DNA of 64,000 nt from Nocardiopsis sinuspersici (GCA_008638415.1 VWVT01000010.1:1-64000); one strand, 5' to 3'; counted from the stretch's first letter, positions 33,803 through 42,159 are shown. Numbers and translations are program-made. The notes: generated from the letters alone by a model not told the origin.

Positions 33803-34153
33803 GTGGACTCGTTCGGGCCCGTGCTCGTCCTGGCCGGGATCGCGGCCGCGCTGGTCCTGGGCCTCTACGCACTCTCGGCGGCGGTACGCCTGCGGCGGAC
33901 GCCCGTGGTCTGCGAACCGTTCCTGTCGGGCGCGGCCGTGACCGAGCACGCGGCCTCCCGGTACCACGTGCGCTGGTACACGGTGGCGCTGCTCTTCCTG
34001 GCCTTCGACATGGAGATGGTCTTCATGTACCCCTGGGTGCTCGTCGTGGCGGACGAGGGCGCGCCCGCCGTCGTCGAGATGTTCGCCTTCCTCGCCGTCC
34101 TGGTCGCGGCCGTCGTCTACGCGTGGCGGGAGGGGGCGTTCCGGTGGACGTGA
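33803..34153 (+). CDS. nuoA: NuoA-like subunit of a complex I-like enzyme
   Basis: A 116-residue membrane protein with three helices. LVLAGIAAALVLGLYALSAA leads to VVCEPFLSGAAVTEHAASRY in the matrix-loop position (canonical YECG replaced by VCEPF), then YHVRWYTVALLFLAFDMEMV and FMYPWVLVV, the best-conserved NuoA signature with its acidic residues. It opens an eight-gene operon, with GGGAGGAGGGG before GTG 33803. Its function in proton transfer is inferred from the family. Confidence 0.85.
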   Translation: MDSFGPVLVLAGIAAALVLGLYALSAAVRLRRTPVVCEPFLSGAAVTEHAASRYHVRWYTVALLFLAFDMEMVFMYPWVLVVADEGAPAVVEMFAFLAVLVAAVVYAWREGAFRWT

Positions 34154-35250
34154 CCGGATGGCTGCTGCGCCGCGCCGCGCCGTGCGCCTTCGTCGTCACG
34201 GCGATCGGCGGTACCGGAGCGCGGCTGGCCGTGGAGAGGGCCGTGCGCGAACGCGGCTGGCGCCAGGCGCTCGCCCCCGCCGAGGCCGACCTGCTGGTGG
34301 TGTGCGGCCCCGCGGACTCCGAGCTCGACGAGGCGCTGGACCGTGTCTGGGGACAGATGCCCGGCCCGCGTGCCCGTGCGGACGCCTCCTCCCCGGAGCG
34401 GGTGGTCGAGGTCCTGGATCGCGCCCGCGCCGACCTGCTCGACGCCGCCGCCCAGCGCCGTGACGCCGACGAGCGCGACCGGGCCGCGCGTGAGCGGGCC
34501 GAGGCCGCCGGTGAGGAGCACATGCCCGGCGGCCTGCCCATGGCCGACCGGGGCGAGGACCGCGACGGCCTGGCACTCGACCGGTTGCACCTCGCCCTCG
34601 GCCCGGCCCTGACCGACTGGCCCGCAGGACTGTCCCTGCGGGTGGTGCTCCAGGGGGACGTGGTGCAGGAGGCACGGGTCCACCTCGTCGGGGCGCGGGA
34701 CGGCCCCTCCTTCTGGGACGCGCCCCGGGACACGTCCCGGAACGCCTCGCCCGAGACCGACCGGAGCCCCGGGCACCCGCGGACCACGGCGGCCGCCGCC
34801 CTGGACGCGGCGCAGCGCCTGCTGTTCGTCGCGGGCTGGCCCGCCGCCGCCCTGGCGGGACGCCGGCTGCGCGACGCGCTGCTGGAGCCGGGCACCGGTC
34901 CGGGGCCCGACGCGGAGCTGCGCCGCTGGCTGCGCGGGGTGCGCCGCTCGCACCTGCTGCGCTGGGCCACCGACGGTCTGGGAACGGTCGGCGACCACGC
35001 CCCCGGAGAGCTGCGCGGCGACGCCACCGACCGCTGGTCGCGCTGGCTGGAGTGGATCGAGGCGGCGGTGGAGCCCGACCGGTCCGCCTCCGAGCCGGTC
35101 CCCACCGCACCCGACACCGCCCGGGCGGCCCTGGACCTGGTGCCCGAGCTCGTCGTCGGCCGGGAACTGGCGGCGGCACGGCTCATCGTGGCCTCTCTGG
35201 ACCCCGACACCGAGGCCGTCGGAGCCCACACCCCGGAGCGTGGAACATGA
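34150..35250 (+). CDS. Complex I-associated protein with NuoB-like stretch lacking Fe-S cysteines
   Basis: A 366-residue soluble-looking protein in the place where nuoB-C-D would be. Residues about 1-90 recall NuoB: ADLLVVCGPADSELDEALDR followed by VWGQMPGPRARADAS corresponds to the ADLLIV(S/A)G...YDQMP-P stretch. The four cysteines of cluster N2 are absent; the only early cysteines are PCAF and VVCG. After an Arg/Glu-rich linker comes MPGGLPMADRGEDRDGLALD and GPALTDWPAGLSLRVVLQGD, possibly a relic of NuoD or a separate fold. The C-terminal part is helical and Arg/Ala-rich. Start GTG 34150 gives a 4-base overlap with nuoA; GTG 34144 is an alternative. It may replace the quinone/Fe-S module; activity unknown. 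Confidence 0.65.
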   Translation: MTGWLLRRAAPCAFVVTAIGGTGARLAVERAVRERGWRQALAPAEADLLVVCGPADSELDEALDRVWGQMPGPRARADASSPERVVEVLDRARADLLDAAAQRRDADERDRAARERAEAAGEEHMPGGLPMADRGEDRDGLALDRLHLALGPALTDWPAGLSLRVVLQGDVVQEARVHLVGARDGPSFWDAPRDTSRNASPETDRSPGHPRTTAAAALDAAQRLLFVAGWPAAALAGRRLRDALLEPGTGPGPDAELRRWLRGVRRSHLLRWATDGLGTVGDHAPGELRGDATDRWSRWLEWIEAAVEPDRSASEPVPTAPDTARAALDLVPELVVGRELAAARLIVASLDPDTEAVGAHTPERGT

Positions 35251-36173
35251 GCGGGGCTGCGCCGCTGTGGACCGCCCTGCTCGTGCCCGTGCTGCTGCTC
35301 GCCTTCGGCTACGGCGCCGCGGCGGGGACGGCCGCGCTCCGCGCGCGGGCCGCGGGGACCGCACCGGAGGCGGGGCTGACCGCTCCGGCGCGGGAGTCGG
35401 CCCGGCTGCTCGTGCAGCGGCGCAGGACGATCCCCGGAGCGGACACGCTGCTGTGGCGGCTGGGAGGCGCGCTGGTCCCGGTGGCCGCCGTCCTGGCGGC
35501 ACTGGTCGTCCCGCTCGGCCCGACGGCGGTCAGCGACCTGTCCGTCGGCGTCGTGTGGTTCAACGCCATGGAGGTGCTGATCTGGGCCGCGCTGTGGATG
35601 CTCGGCTGGGGGGCCGACTCGGCCTGGGGCCTGGTCGGGGGCTACCGGTTCCTCGTCCAGGGGCTCTCCTACGAGCTGCCGCACATGTTCGCCCTGACCA
35701 CCGCGGCCCTGGGCGCGGGCTCGCTGCGCGTGAGCGACGTCGTCGCGGCCCAGGACCAGGTCTGGTTCGCCGTGCTGATGCCGGTGGCCTTCGCGGTCTA
35801 CCTGCTCTCGGCGCTGGCCATGGCCTTCTGGGGCCCCTTCGGAACACCCGTGGGACGGGACCTGGCCGGGGGAGCGGCCGCGGAGCTGTCGGGGGTGGAC
35901 CTCCTGGTCCTTCGCGCGGGCCGGTACATGTTCCTGGCCGTGGTGGCCGCGATGGCGGTGCCGCTCTTCCTGGGCGGCGGCGCGGGCCCGCTCCTGCCCG
36001 GCTGGGCGTGGACGCTGGCCAAGACGGCCGGGGTCGTGGCACTCCTGGTCTGGCTGGGGCACCGGCTGCCCGCGGTGCGGATGGACCGGTTCACCGAGGT
36101 GGCGTGGGTGGTGCTGGTCCCGCTGACCCTGGTCCAGGCCCTCGTGGTGGCCGTGTTCGTACTGACGCGTTAG
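35247..36173 (+). CDS. nuoH: NuoH-like membrane subunit
   Basis: A 308-residue protein with about eight helices. LGWGADSAWGLVGGYRFLVQ and GLSYELPHMFALTTAALGAG correspond to the conserved NuoH region (GW.S...Y.LLGG.R...Q..SYE). However, the preceding loop that in true NuoH carries the GP-x-GP motifs at the quinone chamber is replaced by ESARLLVQRRRTIPGADTLL, so quinone binding may be altered. WVVLVPLTLVQALVVAVFV closes the protein. It overlaps the upstream gene by 4 bases. Confidence 0.82.
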   Translation: MSGAAPLWTALLVPVLLLAFGYGAAAGTAALRARAAGTAPEAGLTAPARESARLLVQRRRTIPGADTLLWRLGGALVPVAAVLAALVVPLGPTAVSDLSVGVVWFNAMEVLIWAALWMLGWGADSAWGLVGGYRFLVQGLSYELPHMFALTTAALGAGSLRVSDVVAAQDQVWFAVLMPVAFAVYLLSALAMAFWGPFGTPVGRDLAGGAAAELSGVDLLVLRAGRYMFLAVVAAMAVPLFLGGGAGPLLPGWAWTLAKTAGVVALLVWLGHRLPAVRMDRFTEVAWVVLVPLTLVQALVVAVFVLTR

Positions 36174-36181
36174 GAGGAACG

Positions 36182-36745
36182 GTGGCCGAGACGGTGGTGT
36201 TCGCGGTCTGCGCCGTGGGCGCGGTCGCGTCCGGTGCCGCGGTGTTCGTGGTGGACTCCATGGCTCGGGCGACCTTCGCGCTGCTGGCGTCCTTCCTCCT
36301 CACCGCCGTGGCGGTCCTGCTCCTGGGCCTGTCCTACCTCGGGGTGCTGGTGATTCTCATGATGGTCATGGAGATGATGGTCATGGCCGTCTTCATGATC
36401 ATGTACATGATGAACCCGGCCGGGCTCATGCCGATGACCATGGTGCACAACAAGGTCGGCTCCCTGGTGGTGTCCGCCGGGGTGTTCCTGCTGCTGGCCG
36501 CGGGGGCCGTGCTCGTGCCCTGGCCCGAGCGGACGGGCGAGCCCCCCGCCGACCCCACGCGCGCGCTGGGCGAGGCGGTCATGGGGGAGCACATGCTCGT
36601 CATGATGCTCGTGGGCCTGGTGCTGTTCGCGACCATGGTGGCCGCCACCGTGCTCACCACGCACCGGGGCCGCTACGACCGCTACGGCGACGACCTGCGG
36701 CGCGAGCGCCCCGACGACCCGATCGGCGGTGGTCTCGGCCGATGA
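36182..36745 (+). CDS. nuoJ: NuoJ-like membrane subunit, methionine-rich
   Basis: A 187-residue five-helix subunit: MARATFALLASFLLTAVAVL and LLGLSYLGVLVILMMVMEMM follow the NuoJ pattern in which helix 3 carries the functional pi-bulge region. The stretch ILMMVMEMMVMAVFMIMYMM, followed by NPAGLMPMTMVHNK, is strikingly rich in methionine (about 16 Met in 38 residues). AGGAGG lies 6 bases ahead of GTG 36182. It overlaps nuoK by 4 bases. Confidence 0.85.
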   Translation: MAETVVFAVCAVGAVASGAAVFVVDSMARATFALLASFLLTAVAVLLLGLSYLGVLVILMMVMEMMVMAVFMIMYMMNPAGLMPMTMVHNKVGSLVVSAGVFLLLAAGAVLVPWPERTGEPPADPTRALGEAVMGEHMLVMMLVGLVLFATMVAATVLTTHRGRYDRYGDDLRRERPDDPIGGGLGR

Positions 36746-37158
36746 TGCTGGAGGCGTACCTTCTCCTGGCGGCCGCCCTGTTCGCGGTGGGGCTCTTCGG
36801 CGCGCTCAGCCAGCAGTCCGTCGTCATGGTGATGATGGGCCTGGAACTGATGGTCAACGCCGTCATCGTCGCCGCGGCCGCCCTCTGGTTCCACACCTCG
36901 CCCGAACGGCCCGACGGCCAGGTGCTCGTCCTGGTCGCCGTCACCGCGATGGCCGTGGAGATGGCGATGGGCTTCGCCGTCACCACCGCCATCTTCCGCG
37001 CGCGCGACGTCGACATGGTCGACATGGCCGCCGATCTCGCCGATCACCGCGGTTCCGGTGACCACGGCGACCACGGGCAGCACGGCGACCACGGTGATCA
37101 TGGCGACCACGAGAGTCACAAGCACCACGGGCACCACGGGGACGGTGGCGACCGGTGA
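36742..37158 (+). CDS. nuoK: NuoK-like membrane subunit with histidine-rich tail
   Basis: A 138-residue protein. The first about 95 residues are a normal three-helix NuoK/MnhC-type subunit: LEAYLLLAAALFAVGLFGAL, VVMVMMGLELMVNAVIVAAA with the conserved membrane Glu of helix 2, and VAVTAMAVEMAMGFAVTTAI with the second Glu of helix 3. The last about 36 residues form a hydrophilic tail of HGD repeats with 12 histidines (e.g. DHGDHGQHGDHGDHGDHESH, then KHHGHHGDGGDR), a likely metal-binding segment not known from housekeeping NuoK. It overlaps nuoL by 4 bases. Confidence 0.87.
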   Translation: MMLEAYLLLAAALFAVGLFGALSQQSVVMVMMGLELMVNAVIVAAAALWFHTSPERPDGQVLVLVAVTAMAVEMAMGFAVTTAIFRARDVDMVDMAADLADHRGSGDHGDHGQHGDHGDHGDHESHKHHGHHGDGGDR

Positions 37159-39020
37159 CGGCCTCCCTGTGGGCGCTGGTGGGCCTGCCCGCCATGGTGG
37201 GCGCGGTCCTGCTCGTGTCGGGGCGGCGCGCCGATCCGGTCGCCGCGCCCTGCGCGGTCGCCGCCGCGGGCCTGGCGCTGGCCGCGGCCGGCGTCGCGGC
37301 GGTGTCCCGGCCGAGCGTGTCCGTGCCGATGCTCGCGGGCATCCCCGCGGGGCTGGCCGTGGACGGCCTGTCGGCGGTCGCGGTGCTCACCGTGGCCGCC
37401 GTCGCCACGGCGGTCCTCCTCTTCGCCTCCGCCGAGATGGGGGCCGACCAGGCGCGCGGCCGCTTCTTCGGCCTCATGCTGCTCTTCACGGCGGCGATGC
37501 TCGTCACCGTGACCGCCACCGACCTGTTCACGCTGCTCGCGGCGTGGGAGGTCATGGGCGCCCTCTCCTACGCCCTCATCGGCTACTGGTGGGGCGAGGC
37601 CTCCCGCGTCCGCTCGGCGACGCTGGCCTTCGTCACCACGCGAGCCGGCGACCTGGGCCTGTACCTGGCCGCCGGGGCGGCCCTGGCCGGGGGCGCCGGC
37701 GCGCTCCAGCTCTCCGGCCTGGCCGCCCTGGACGGCGGATGGCGGGACGCGGCCGTGGCCGGGGTGGTCGTCGCCGCGCTGGGAAAGTCCGCGCAGCTAC
37801 CGTTCAGCTTCTGGCTCTCGCACGCGATGGCCGGCCCCACCCCGGTCTCCGCCCTCCTGCACTCGGCCACGATGGTCGCGGCGGGGGGCTACCTGCTGGT
37901 GCGGATCGAACCCGCGCTGGCGGCCACGGCGTGGGCGGGCCCGGTCCTGGTCTGGGCCGGCGCGGCCACCGCGCTGCTGCTGGGGGCGGTGGCCTTCCAC
38001 CAGTCCGACCTCAAGCAGCTGCTGGCCGCCTCGACCTGTTCACAGTTGGGCTTCGTCGTCATGGCGGCGGGCGCGGGCAGCGTGGGCGGGGGGATGCTGC
38101 AGTTCACCGCGCACGCCGCTGCCAAGAGCCTGCTGTTCCTGTGCGCCGGGGTGTGGCTGGCCGCCCGGGGCACGCAGGAACTGGACGGTCTGCGCGGAGC
38201 CGCGCGCCGACGCCCCCTGGCCGGGGCGGCCTTCACGGTCGGTGCCCTGGCGGTCGCCGGGCTGCCCCCGCTTCCGCTGTGGACGGCCAAGGACGAGGTG
38301 CTCGCCGCGGTGCTGCACCTGGGGCCCGCCCCCTACGCGGTGGGTCTGGCGGCGTCGGCCGTGGGCGCGGCCTACGCCGCCCGGGCCCTGGCCGCGGTCT
38401 GGTCCCCGGTACCGGCGGAGGAGGGCGGCGCGTCCCCGGAGGGGTCCGAGCAGCGTCCGCCCCCGTCCGAGGCGCTGCCTCTGGCCGCGCTGGCCGCCGC
38501 CACGGTGGGACTCGGCGTCCTGGTCCTTCCCGCCGCGGCGCGGTGGTGGCGTGCGCTGCTGGGAGCCGCGGGCGGACCGCAGCCCCCGGCGTGGGAGATG
38601 GCGGTGTCGGGCCTGCTGGCCGCCGTGGTGCTCGCCGCCACCTGGTGGATGTGCGCACGCGGCCGCGCGGAGGCCGCTTCGGGCCGGCGGTGGGCGGGCG
38701 GCTGGCTCGGCCTGGAGACGGCGGCGGACACCCTGGTCGTCAGGCCCGTGGCGGCGCTCGCCCAGGCCCTGGCCGCCTTCGACGACCGGGTGCTCGCCCG
38801 GGGCGTGCGCGCCTGCGCCGACGGGGTGACACGCACCGCGGACCTGGCCCGGAGCCGGGGCGAGACGGGGGCCGACGAGGCGGTGCGCGCGGTCGCCTCC
38901 GGGGCGCGGACCCTGGCCGCGTGGGCGCTGCGCCCCCAGACCGGGCTGCTGCACCAGTACTACGTCCAGGCCGTCGTCGCACTCGTCGTCCTGGCCGCCG
39001 TCGTCGTCCTGATGAGGTGA
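37155..39020 (+). CDS. nuoL: NuoL-like antiporter-type subunit
   Basis: A 621-residue subunit of the NuoL/MrpA family. LFTLLAAWEVMGALSYALIG retains the key Glu of helix 5, GKSAQLPFSFWLSHAMAGPT and PVSALLHSATMVAAGGYLLV hold the Lys of helix 7 and the His region of helix 8, and HQSDLKQLLAASTCSQLGFV has the later Lys. The C-terminal part includes an Arg/Ala-rich amphipathic stretch (lateral helix) and a final membrane helix (QAVVALVVLAAVVVLM). Expected to carry one proton channel of the membrane arm. GTG 37155 overlaps nuoK by 4 bases. Confidence 0.9.
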   Translation: MTASLWALVGLPAMVGAVLLVSGRRADPVAAPCAVAAAGLALAAAGVAAVSRPSVSVPMLAGIPAGLAVDGLSAVAVLTVAAVATAVLLFASAEMGADQARGRFFGLMLLFTAAMLVTVTATDLFTLLAAWEVMGALSYALIGYWWGEASRVRSATLAFVTTRAGDLGLYLAAGAALAGGAGALQLSGLAALDGGWRDAAVAGVVVAALGKSAQLPFSFWLSHAMAGPTPVSALLHSATMVAAGGYLLVRIEPALAATAWAGPVLVWAGAATALLLGAVAFHQSDLKQLLAASTCSQLGFVVMAAGAGSVGGGMLQFTAHAAAKSLLFLCAGVWLAARGTQELDGLRGAARRRPLAGAAFTVGALAVAGLPPLPLWTAKDEVLAAVLHLGPAPYAVGLAASAVGAAYAARALAAVWSPVPAEEGGASPEGSEQRPPPSEALPLAALAAATVGLGVLVLPAAARWWRALLGAAGGPQPPAWEMAVSGLLAAVVLAATWWMCARGRAEAASGRRWAGGWLGLETAADTLVVRPVAALAQALAAFDDRVLARGVRACADGVTRTADLARSRGETGADEAVRAVASGARTLAAWALRPQTGLLHQYYVQAVVALVVLAAVVVLMR

Positions 39021-39023
39021 GGC

Positions 39024-40538
39024 GTGCTCTCCGTCGTCGTGTTCCTGCCCCTGGCCGTGGGCCTGGTACTGCTGGTCCTGCCGCGTCCGCGCGACGGGAC
39101 GGTGGCCTGGACCTGGGTCGCGGCGGCGGCGCTGGACCTGGCGCTCGTCATCGGCCTGTGGGTGTACCACCCGTCCGCATCCGGCTCCCGGGGGACCGTG
39201 ACCGGCCCTTTGGCCTACGAGGAGCGGGTGCTCTGGATCCCCAGCGTCGGCGCGTCCTACCACGTCGGCGTCGACGGGTTCTCCCTGCCGCTGATGGCCA
39301 TGACGGCGGTGCTCTTCCTGGCGTGCGCGGTCTACTCCCTGCGCCGGCGCGGCGGGCGCGTCCGTGCCCACGCCGTCCTCTTCCTGTTCCTTCAGACGGT
39401 CTCGCTGGGGCTGTTCAGCGCCCTGGACCTGCTGCTGTTCTTCGTCTTCTTCGACCTGTCCATCGTCGGGATGTACTTCGTCATCGCCGGCTGGGGGCAC
39501 GGGAACCCGGCCCGGTCGGCGCTGCAGTTCTTCCTCTACACCTTCCTGGGGTCGCTGGCGCTGCTGCTGGGCTTCATCGGCCTGTACGTGGCCTCCGACC
39601 CCCGCACCTTCGACATGGTGGAGCTGGCGGGCCAGACCCCGCTGGAGGGCCGGGGCCCGGCGGGCGGACTGGTGCTGCTGGCCATCGGAGTGGGCCTGGC
39701 CGTCAAGACGCCCACCGTCCCCTTTCACACCTGGCTGCCCCCGGCGCACACCGACGCGCCCGCGGTCGGATCGGTGATCCTGGCCGGGGTCCTGCTGAAG
39801 ATGGGCACCTACGGGTTCGTGCGCATCGCGATGCCGATCCTGCCGGGCGCGTGGAGCGACCACGCGATGGTCCTCGTGGTGGTCGGTGTGGCCTCGGTCC
39901 TGTACGGCGCGCTCGTCGCGCTCGCCCAGACCGACTTCAAACGCATGGTCGCCTACACCTCCGTCAACCACATGGGTTACATCATCCTGGGGCTGGGCGC
40001 CGCCGGTCTGGCCACGGGCGCGCAGTCCGGCGCGGCGGCACTGGCGATCACCGGCGGCATCACGCAGATGGTCAGCCACGGCCTGCTCACCGGCGCGCTG
40101 TTCCTGCTGGCCGGTGTGCTGCACGACCGGGCCGACACCTACGACATGGGCTCCTACGGCGGCCTGGCGGCGAGGGCCCCGCGCTTCGCCGCCCTCGCGG
40201 CCGTGGCCTTCTTCGGCTCCCTGGGGCTGCCGGGCCTGTCGGGGTTCATCGCCGAGTTCCAGATCTTCGCGGGCAGCCTCGGCCCGGTCCCGGTGGCCAC
40301 GGCGCTGGCGCTGCTGGGCATCCTCGTCACCGCGGCCCTGTTCCTGCGCGCGCTGCGACGCCTGTTCCTGGGAGGCCCGGGACCGTGCACTGACCGCGTC
40401 GGCGACCTGTCCGCACGGGAGTCCGCCGCGATCGCGCCGCTCCTGGCCCTGGCCGTCCTCATCGGCCTCCTGCCCCACTTCCTGCTCGGCCGCGTCGAAC
40501 CCGCGGCCCGGGCCCTGGCCGCTCTGGTGACCGGGTGA
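39024..40538 (+). CDS. nuoM: NuoM-like antiporter-type subunit
   Basis: A 504-residue subunit. VGVDGFSLPLMAMTAVLFLA and VGLAVKTPTVPFHTWLPPAH TDAP are typical, with the helix 7 Lys kept (AVKTP) and FKRMVAYTSVNHMGYIILGL near helix 12. In helix 5 the usual Glu (FFE.ML.PMY) is an Asp: LFFVFFDLSIVGMYFVIAGW. TQMVSHGLLTGALFLLAGVL is also well conserved. GTG 39024 follows nuoL by three bases, with GAGGTGAGG as binding site; the end overlaps nuoN by 4 bases. Confidence 0.9.
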   Translation: MLSVVVFLPLAVGLVLLVLPRPRDGTVAWTWVAAAALDLALVIGLWVYHPSASGSRGTVTGPLAYEERVLWIPSVGASYHVGVDGFSLPLMAMTAVLFLACAVYSLRRRGGRVRAHAVLFLFLQTVSLGLFSALDLLLFFVFFDLSIVGMYFVIAGWGHGNPARSALQFFLYTFLGSLALLLGFIGLYVASDPRTFDMVELAGQTPLEGRGPAGGLVLLAIGVGLAVKTPTVPFHTWLPPAHTDAPAVGSVILAGVLLKMGTYGFVRIAMPILPGAWSDHAMVLVVVGVASVLYGALVALAQTDFKRMVAYTSVNHMGYIILGLGAAGLATGAQSGAAALAITGGITQMVSHGLLTGALFLLAGVLHDRADTYDMGSYGGLAARAPRFAALAAVAFFGSLGLPGLSGFIAEFQIFAGSLGPVPVATALALLGILVTAALFLRALRRLFLGGPGPCTDRVGDLSARESAAIAPLLALAVLIGLLPHFLLGRVEPAARALAALVTG

Positions 40539-41950
40539 GCGGCATGGAGTCGGTCGACCCGCTCACCCTGCTGCCCGAGCTGATCCTGGCGCTCGCCGCG
40601 GTGGGCGCCCTCCTGTTCGGGAGCTGGACGCCCCGGCGCAGGCAGGGGCGCGTCCGCCTGTGCGTGACCGCGGCGCTGCTGGCCGCACTGGCCGCCACGC
40701 TCGTGGCGGCGGCGACCGGGACCGGTTCGGACTCCGGCGGCCACACCGTGGACACCGCCACGCACGCGGTACGCGTCGTGGTGCTCGTGGGCGTCCTGGC
40801 CACGGTCCTGCTCGCCGCCGACACCTTCGCCGCCCATCCGCGGGAGTCGGAGTTCCACGTCCTGCTGCTGCTCGCGGCCCTGGGCACGATGGCGCTGGCG
40901 GGCGCGAGCGACCTGCTGGTGCTCGCCGCGGCCTACCTCTTGGCGAGCATCCCCCTCTACGCGCTGGTCGGCTTCGCCAAGGACTCCCCGGGGACCGAGG
41001 CCGCGCTGAAGTTCTACCTCCTGGGCGCCCTGTCGGGGATCCTGCTGCTGACCGGGGCCACCCTGCTGCTCGGGGCGGGCGGCACCACCGGCTACGCGGG
41101 CCTGGCGGACGCCCTGCCCGGGGCGCCGCGCGCGCTCGTGGCCGCCGGTGTCATCGCGGTGCTGGCGGGGCTGCTGTTCAAGGCCGGGGGAGTGCCCGTC
41201 CACTTCTGGGTGCCCGACGTCGCCGAGGGCGCCCCGGCACCCGTGGCCGCCTTCGTCACCACCGTGCCCAAGATCGGCGCGCTGGCGGCCCTGTACCGGT
41301 GGGGCGACCAGGTGCTGGCCGGGGCCGCGCCGGACTGGGCGCTGCCGGCCGCGCTCCTGGCCGCGGCGTCGATGACCCTGGGCAACCTGGGCGCCTTCCT
41401 CCAGACGGACGCGCGGCGCCTGCTGGGCTACTCCACCGTCAGCCAGGTCGGCTACCTGCTGATGGCCGTGGCCGCGGTGGGCGGCCGTGCGGACTTGGTC
41501 CAGCCGGGACTGCTGTTCTACCTCGGCGCCTACACGGCGGCCAACCTCGGGGCGTTCGCGGTCGTGTGCGCCCTGCGGGCCCGGACGCTGGAGGACCACG
41601 CGGGCCTCTTCCGCGACCACCCCTGGCTCGCCCTGAGCCTGGTCGTGTGCCTGCTCGGCCTCGTGGGCACCCCGCCCACGGCGGTGTTCGTCGGCAAGCT
41701 CGCCCTCTTCACCGCGGCGCTGGAGGCGGATCTGGGCTGGCTCATGGTGCTGGCCGCCGTCAACACCGTCGCCAGCCTCTTCTACTACCTGCGCTGGATC
41801 CTGCCCCTCTTCCGTGCCTCCGGGGAGCCGCCGGAGGAGCGGGAGCGGTCGGAGCCCCCGGGCCGGTGGAGCACCGGCGTCGCCGTCACCGCGGCGGCCG
41901 CCTCCCTGGGGATGGGCATCGCGGCGGGCCCGGTCCTGGGCCTGCTGTGA
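40535..41950 (+). CDS. nuoN: NuoN-like antiporter-type subunit
   Basis: A 471-residue subunit closing the operon. GLLFKAGGVPVHFWVPDVAE and AAFVTTVPKIGALAALYRW carry the conserved Lys residues of helices 7 and 8, and RRLLGYSTVSQVGYLLMAVA fits the later helices. The helix 5 region reads LAAAYLLASIPLYALVGFAK, where the usual Glu (LE.LS.PLY) is not present. GTG 40535 overlaps nuoM by 4 bases; ATG 40544 is an alternative start. A strong hairpin follows the stop directly. Confidence 0.9.
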   Translation: MSGMESVDPLTLLPELILALAAVGALLFGSWTPRRRQGRVRLCVTAALLAALAATLVAAATGTGSDSGGHTVDTATHAVRVVVLVGVLATVLLAADTFAAHPRESEFHVLLLLAALGTMALAGASDLLVLAAAYLLASIPLYALVGFAKDSPGTEAALKFYLLGALSGILLLTGATLLLGAGGTTGYAGLADALPGAPRALVAAGVIAVLAGLLFKAGGVPVHFWVPDVAEGAPAPVAAFVTTVPKIGALAALYRWGDQVLAGAAPDWALPAALLAAASMTLGNLGAFLQTDARRLLGYSTVSQVGYLLMAVAAVGGRADLVQPGLLFYLGAYTAANLGAFAVVCALRARTLEDHAGLFRDHPWLALSLVVCLLGLVGTPPTAVFVGKLALFTAALEADLGWLMVLAAVNTVASLFYYLRWILPLFRASGEPPEERERSEPPGRWSTGVAVTAAAASLGMGIAAGPVLGLL

Positions 41951-41981
41951 CGTCCTCCCCGGGGCGGCACCGGGAGGGACG
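41951..41981 (+). terminator. Hairpin directly after nuoN-like gene
   Basis: CGTCCTCCCCGG (41951-41962) pairs with CCGGGAGGGACG (41970-41981), 12 bp with one mismatch and one wobble, 7-base loop, starting at the base after the stop codon. It marks the end of the complex I-like operon; no T-run. Confidence 0.6.
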
Positions 41982-42159
41982 CTTCCCCGGGCGGTGGAGG
42001 CCTCCGGCACCGAGGACACGGAAAGGAGCCCCCGCCGCGGCCATAGAGCGCGCTTTCCAAGACGCTTGTTTGCCGAGGGTGCTCGGAGGTAGTGGGGGAG
42101 TGCGCTGCGGACCGGTACCCGGGCGCACGACCGTTTCCGTGGCCTCGGAAAGAGGGAGC

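Noticed and set aside
38040-40478. Very long minus-strand frame opposite nuoL/nuoM
   Set aside because: Composition is Gln/Arg/Gly-rich without domains; the sense strand encodes well-conserved membrane subunits.
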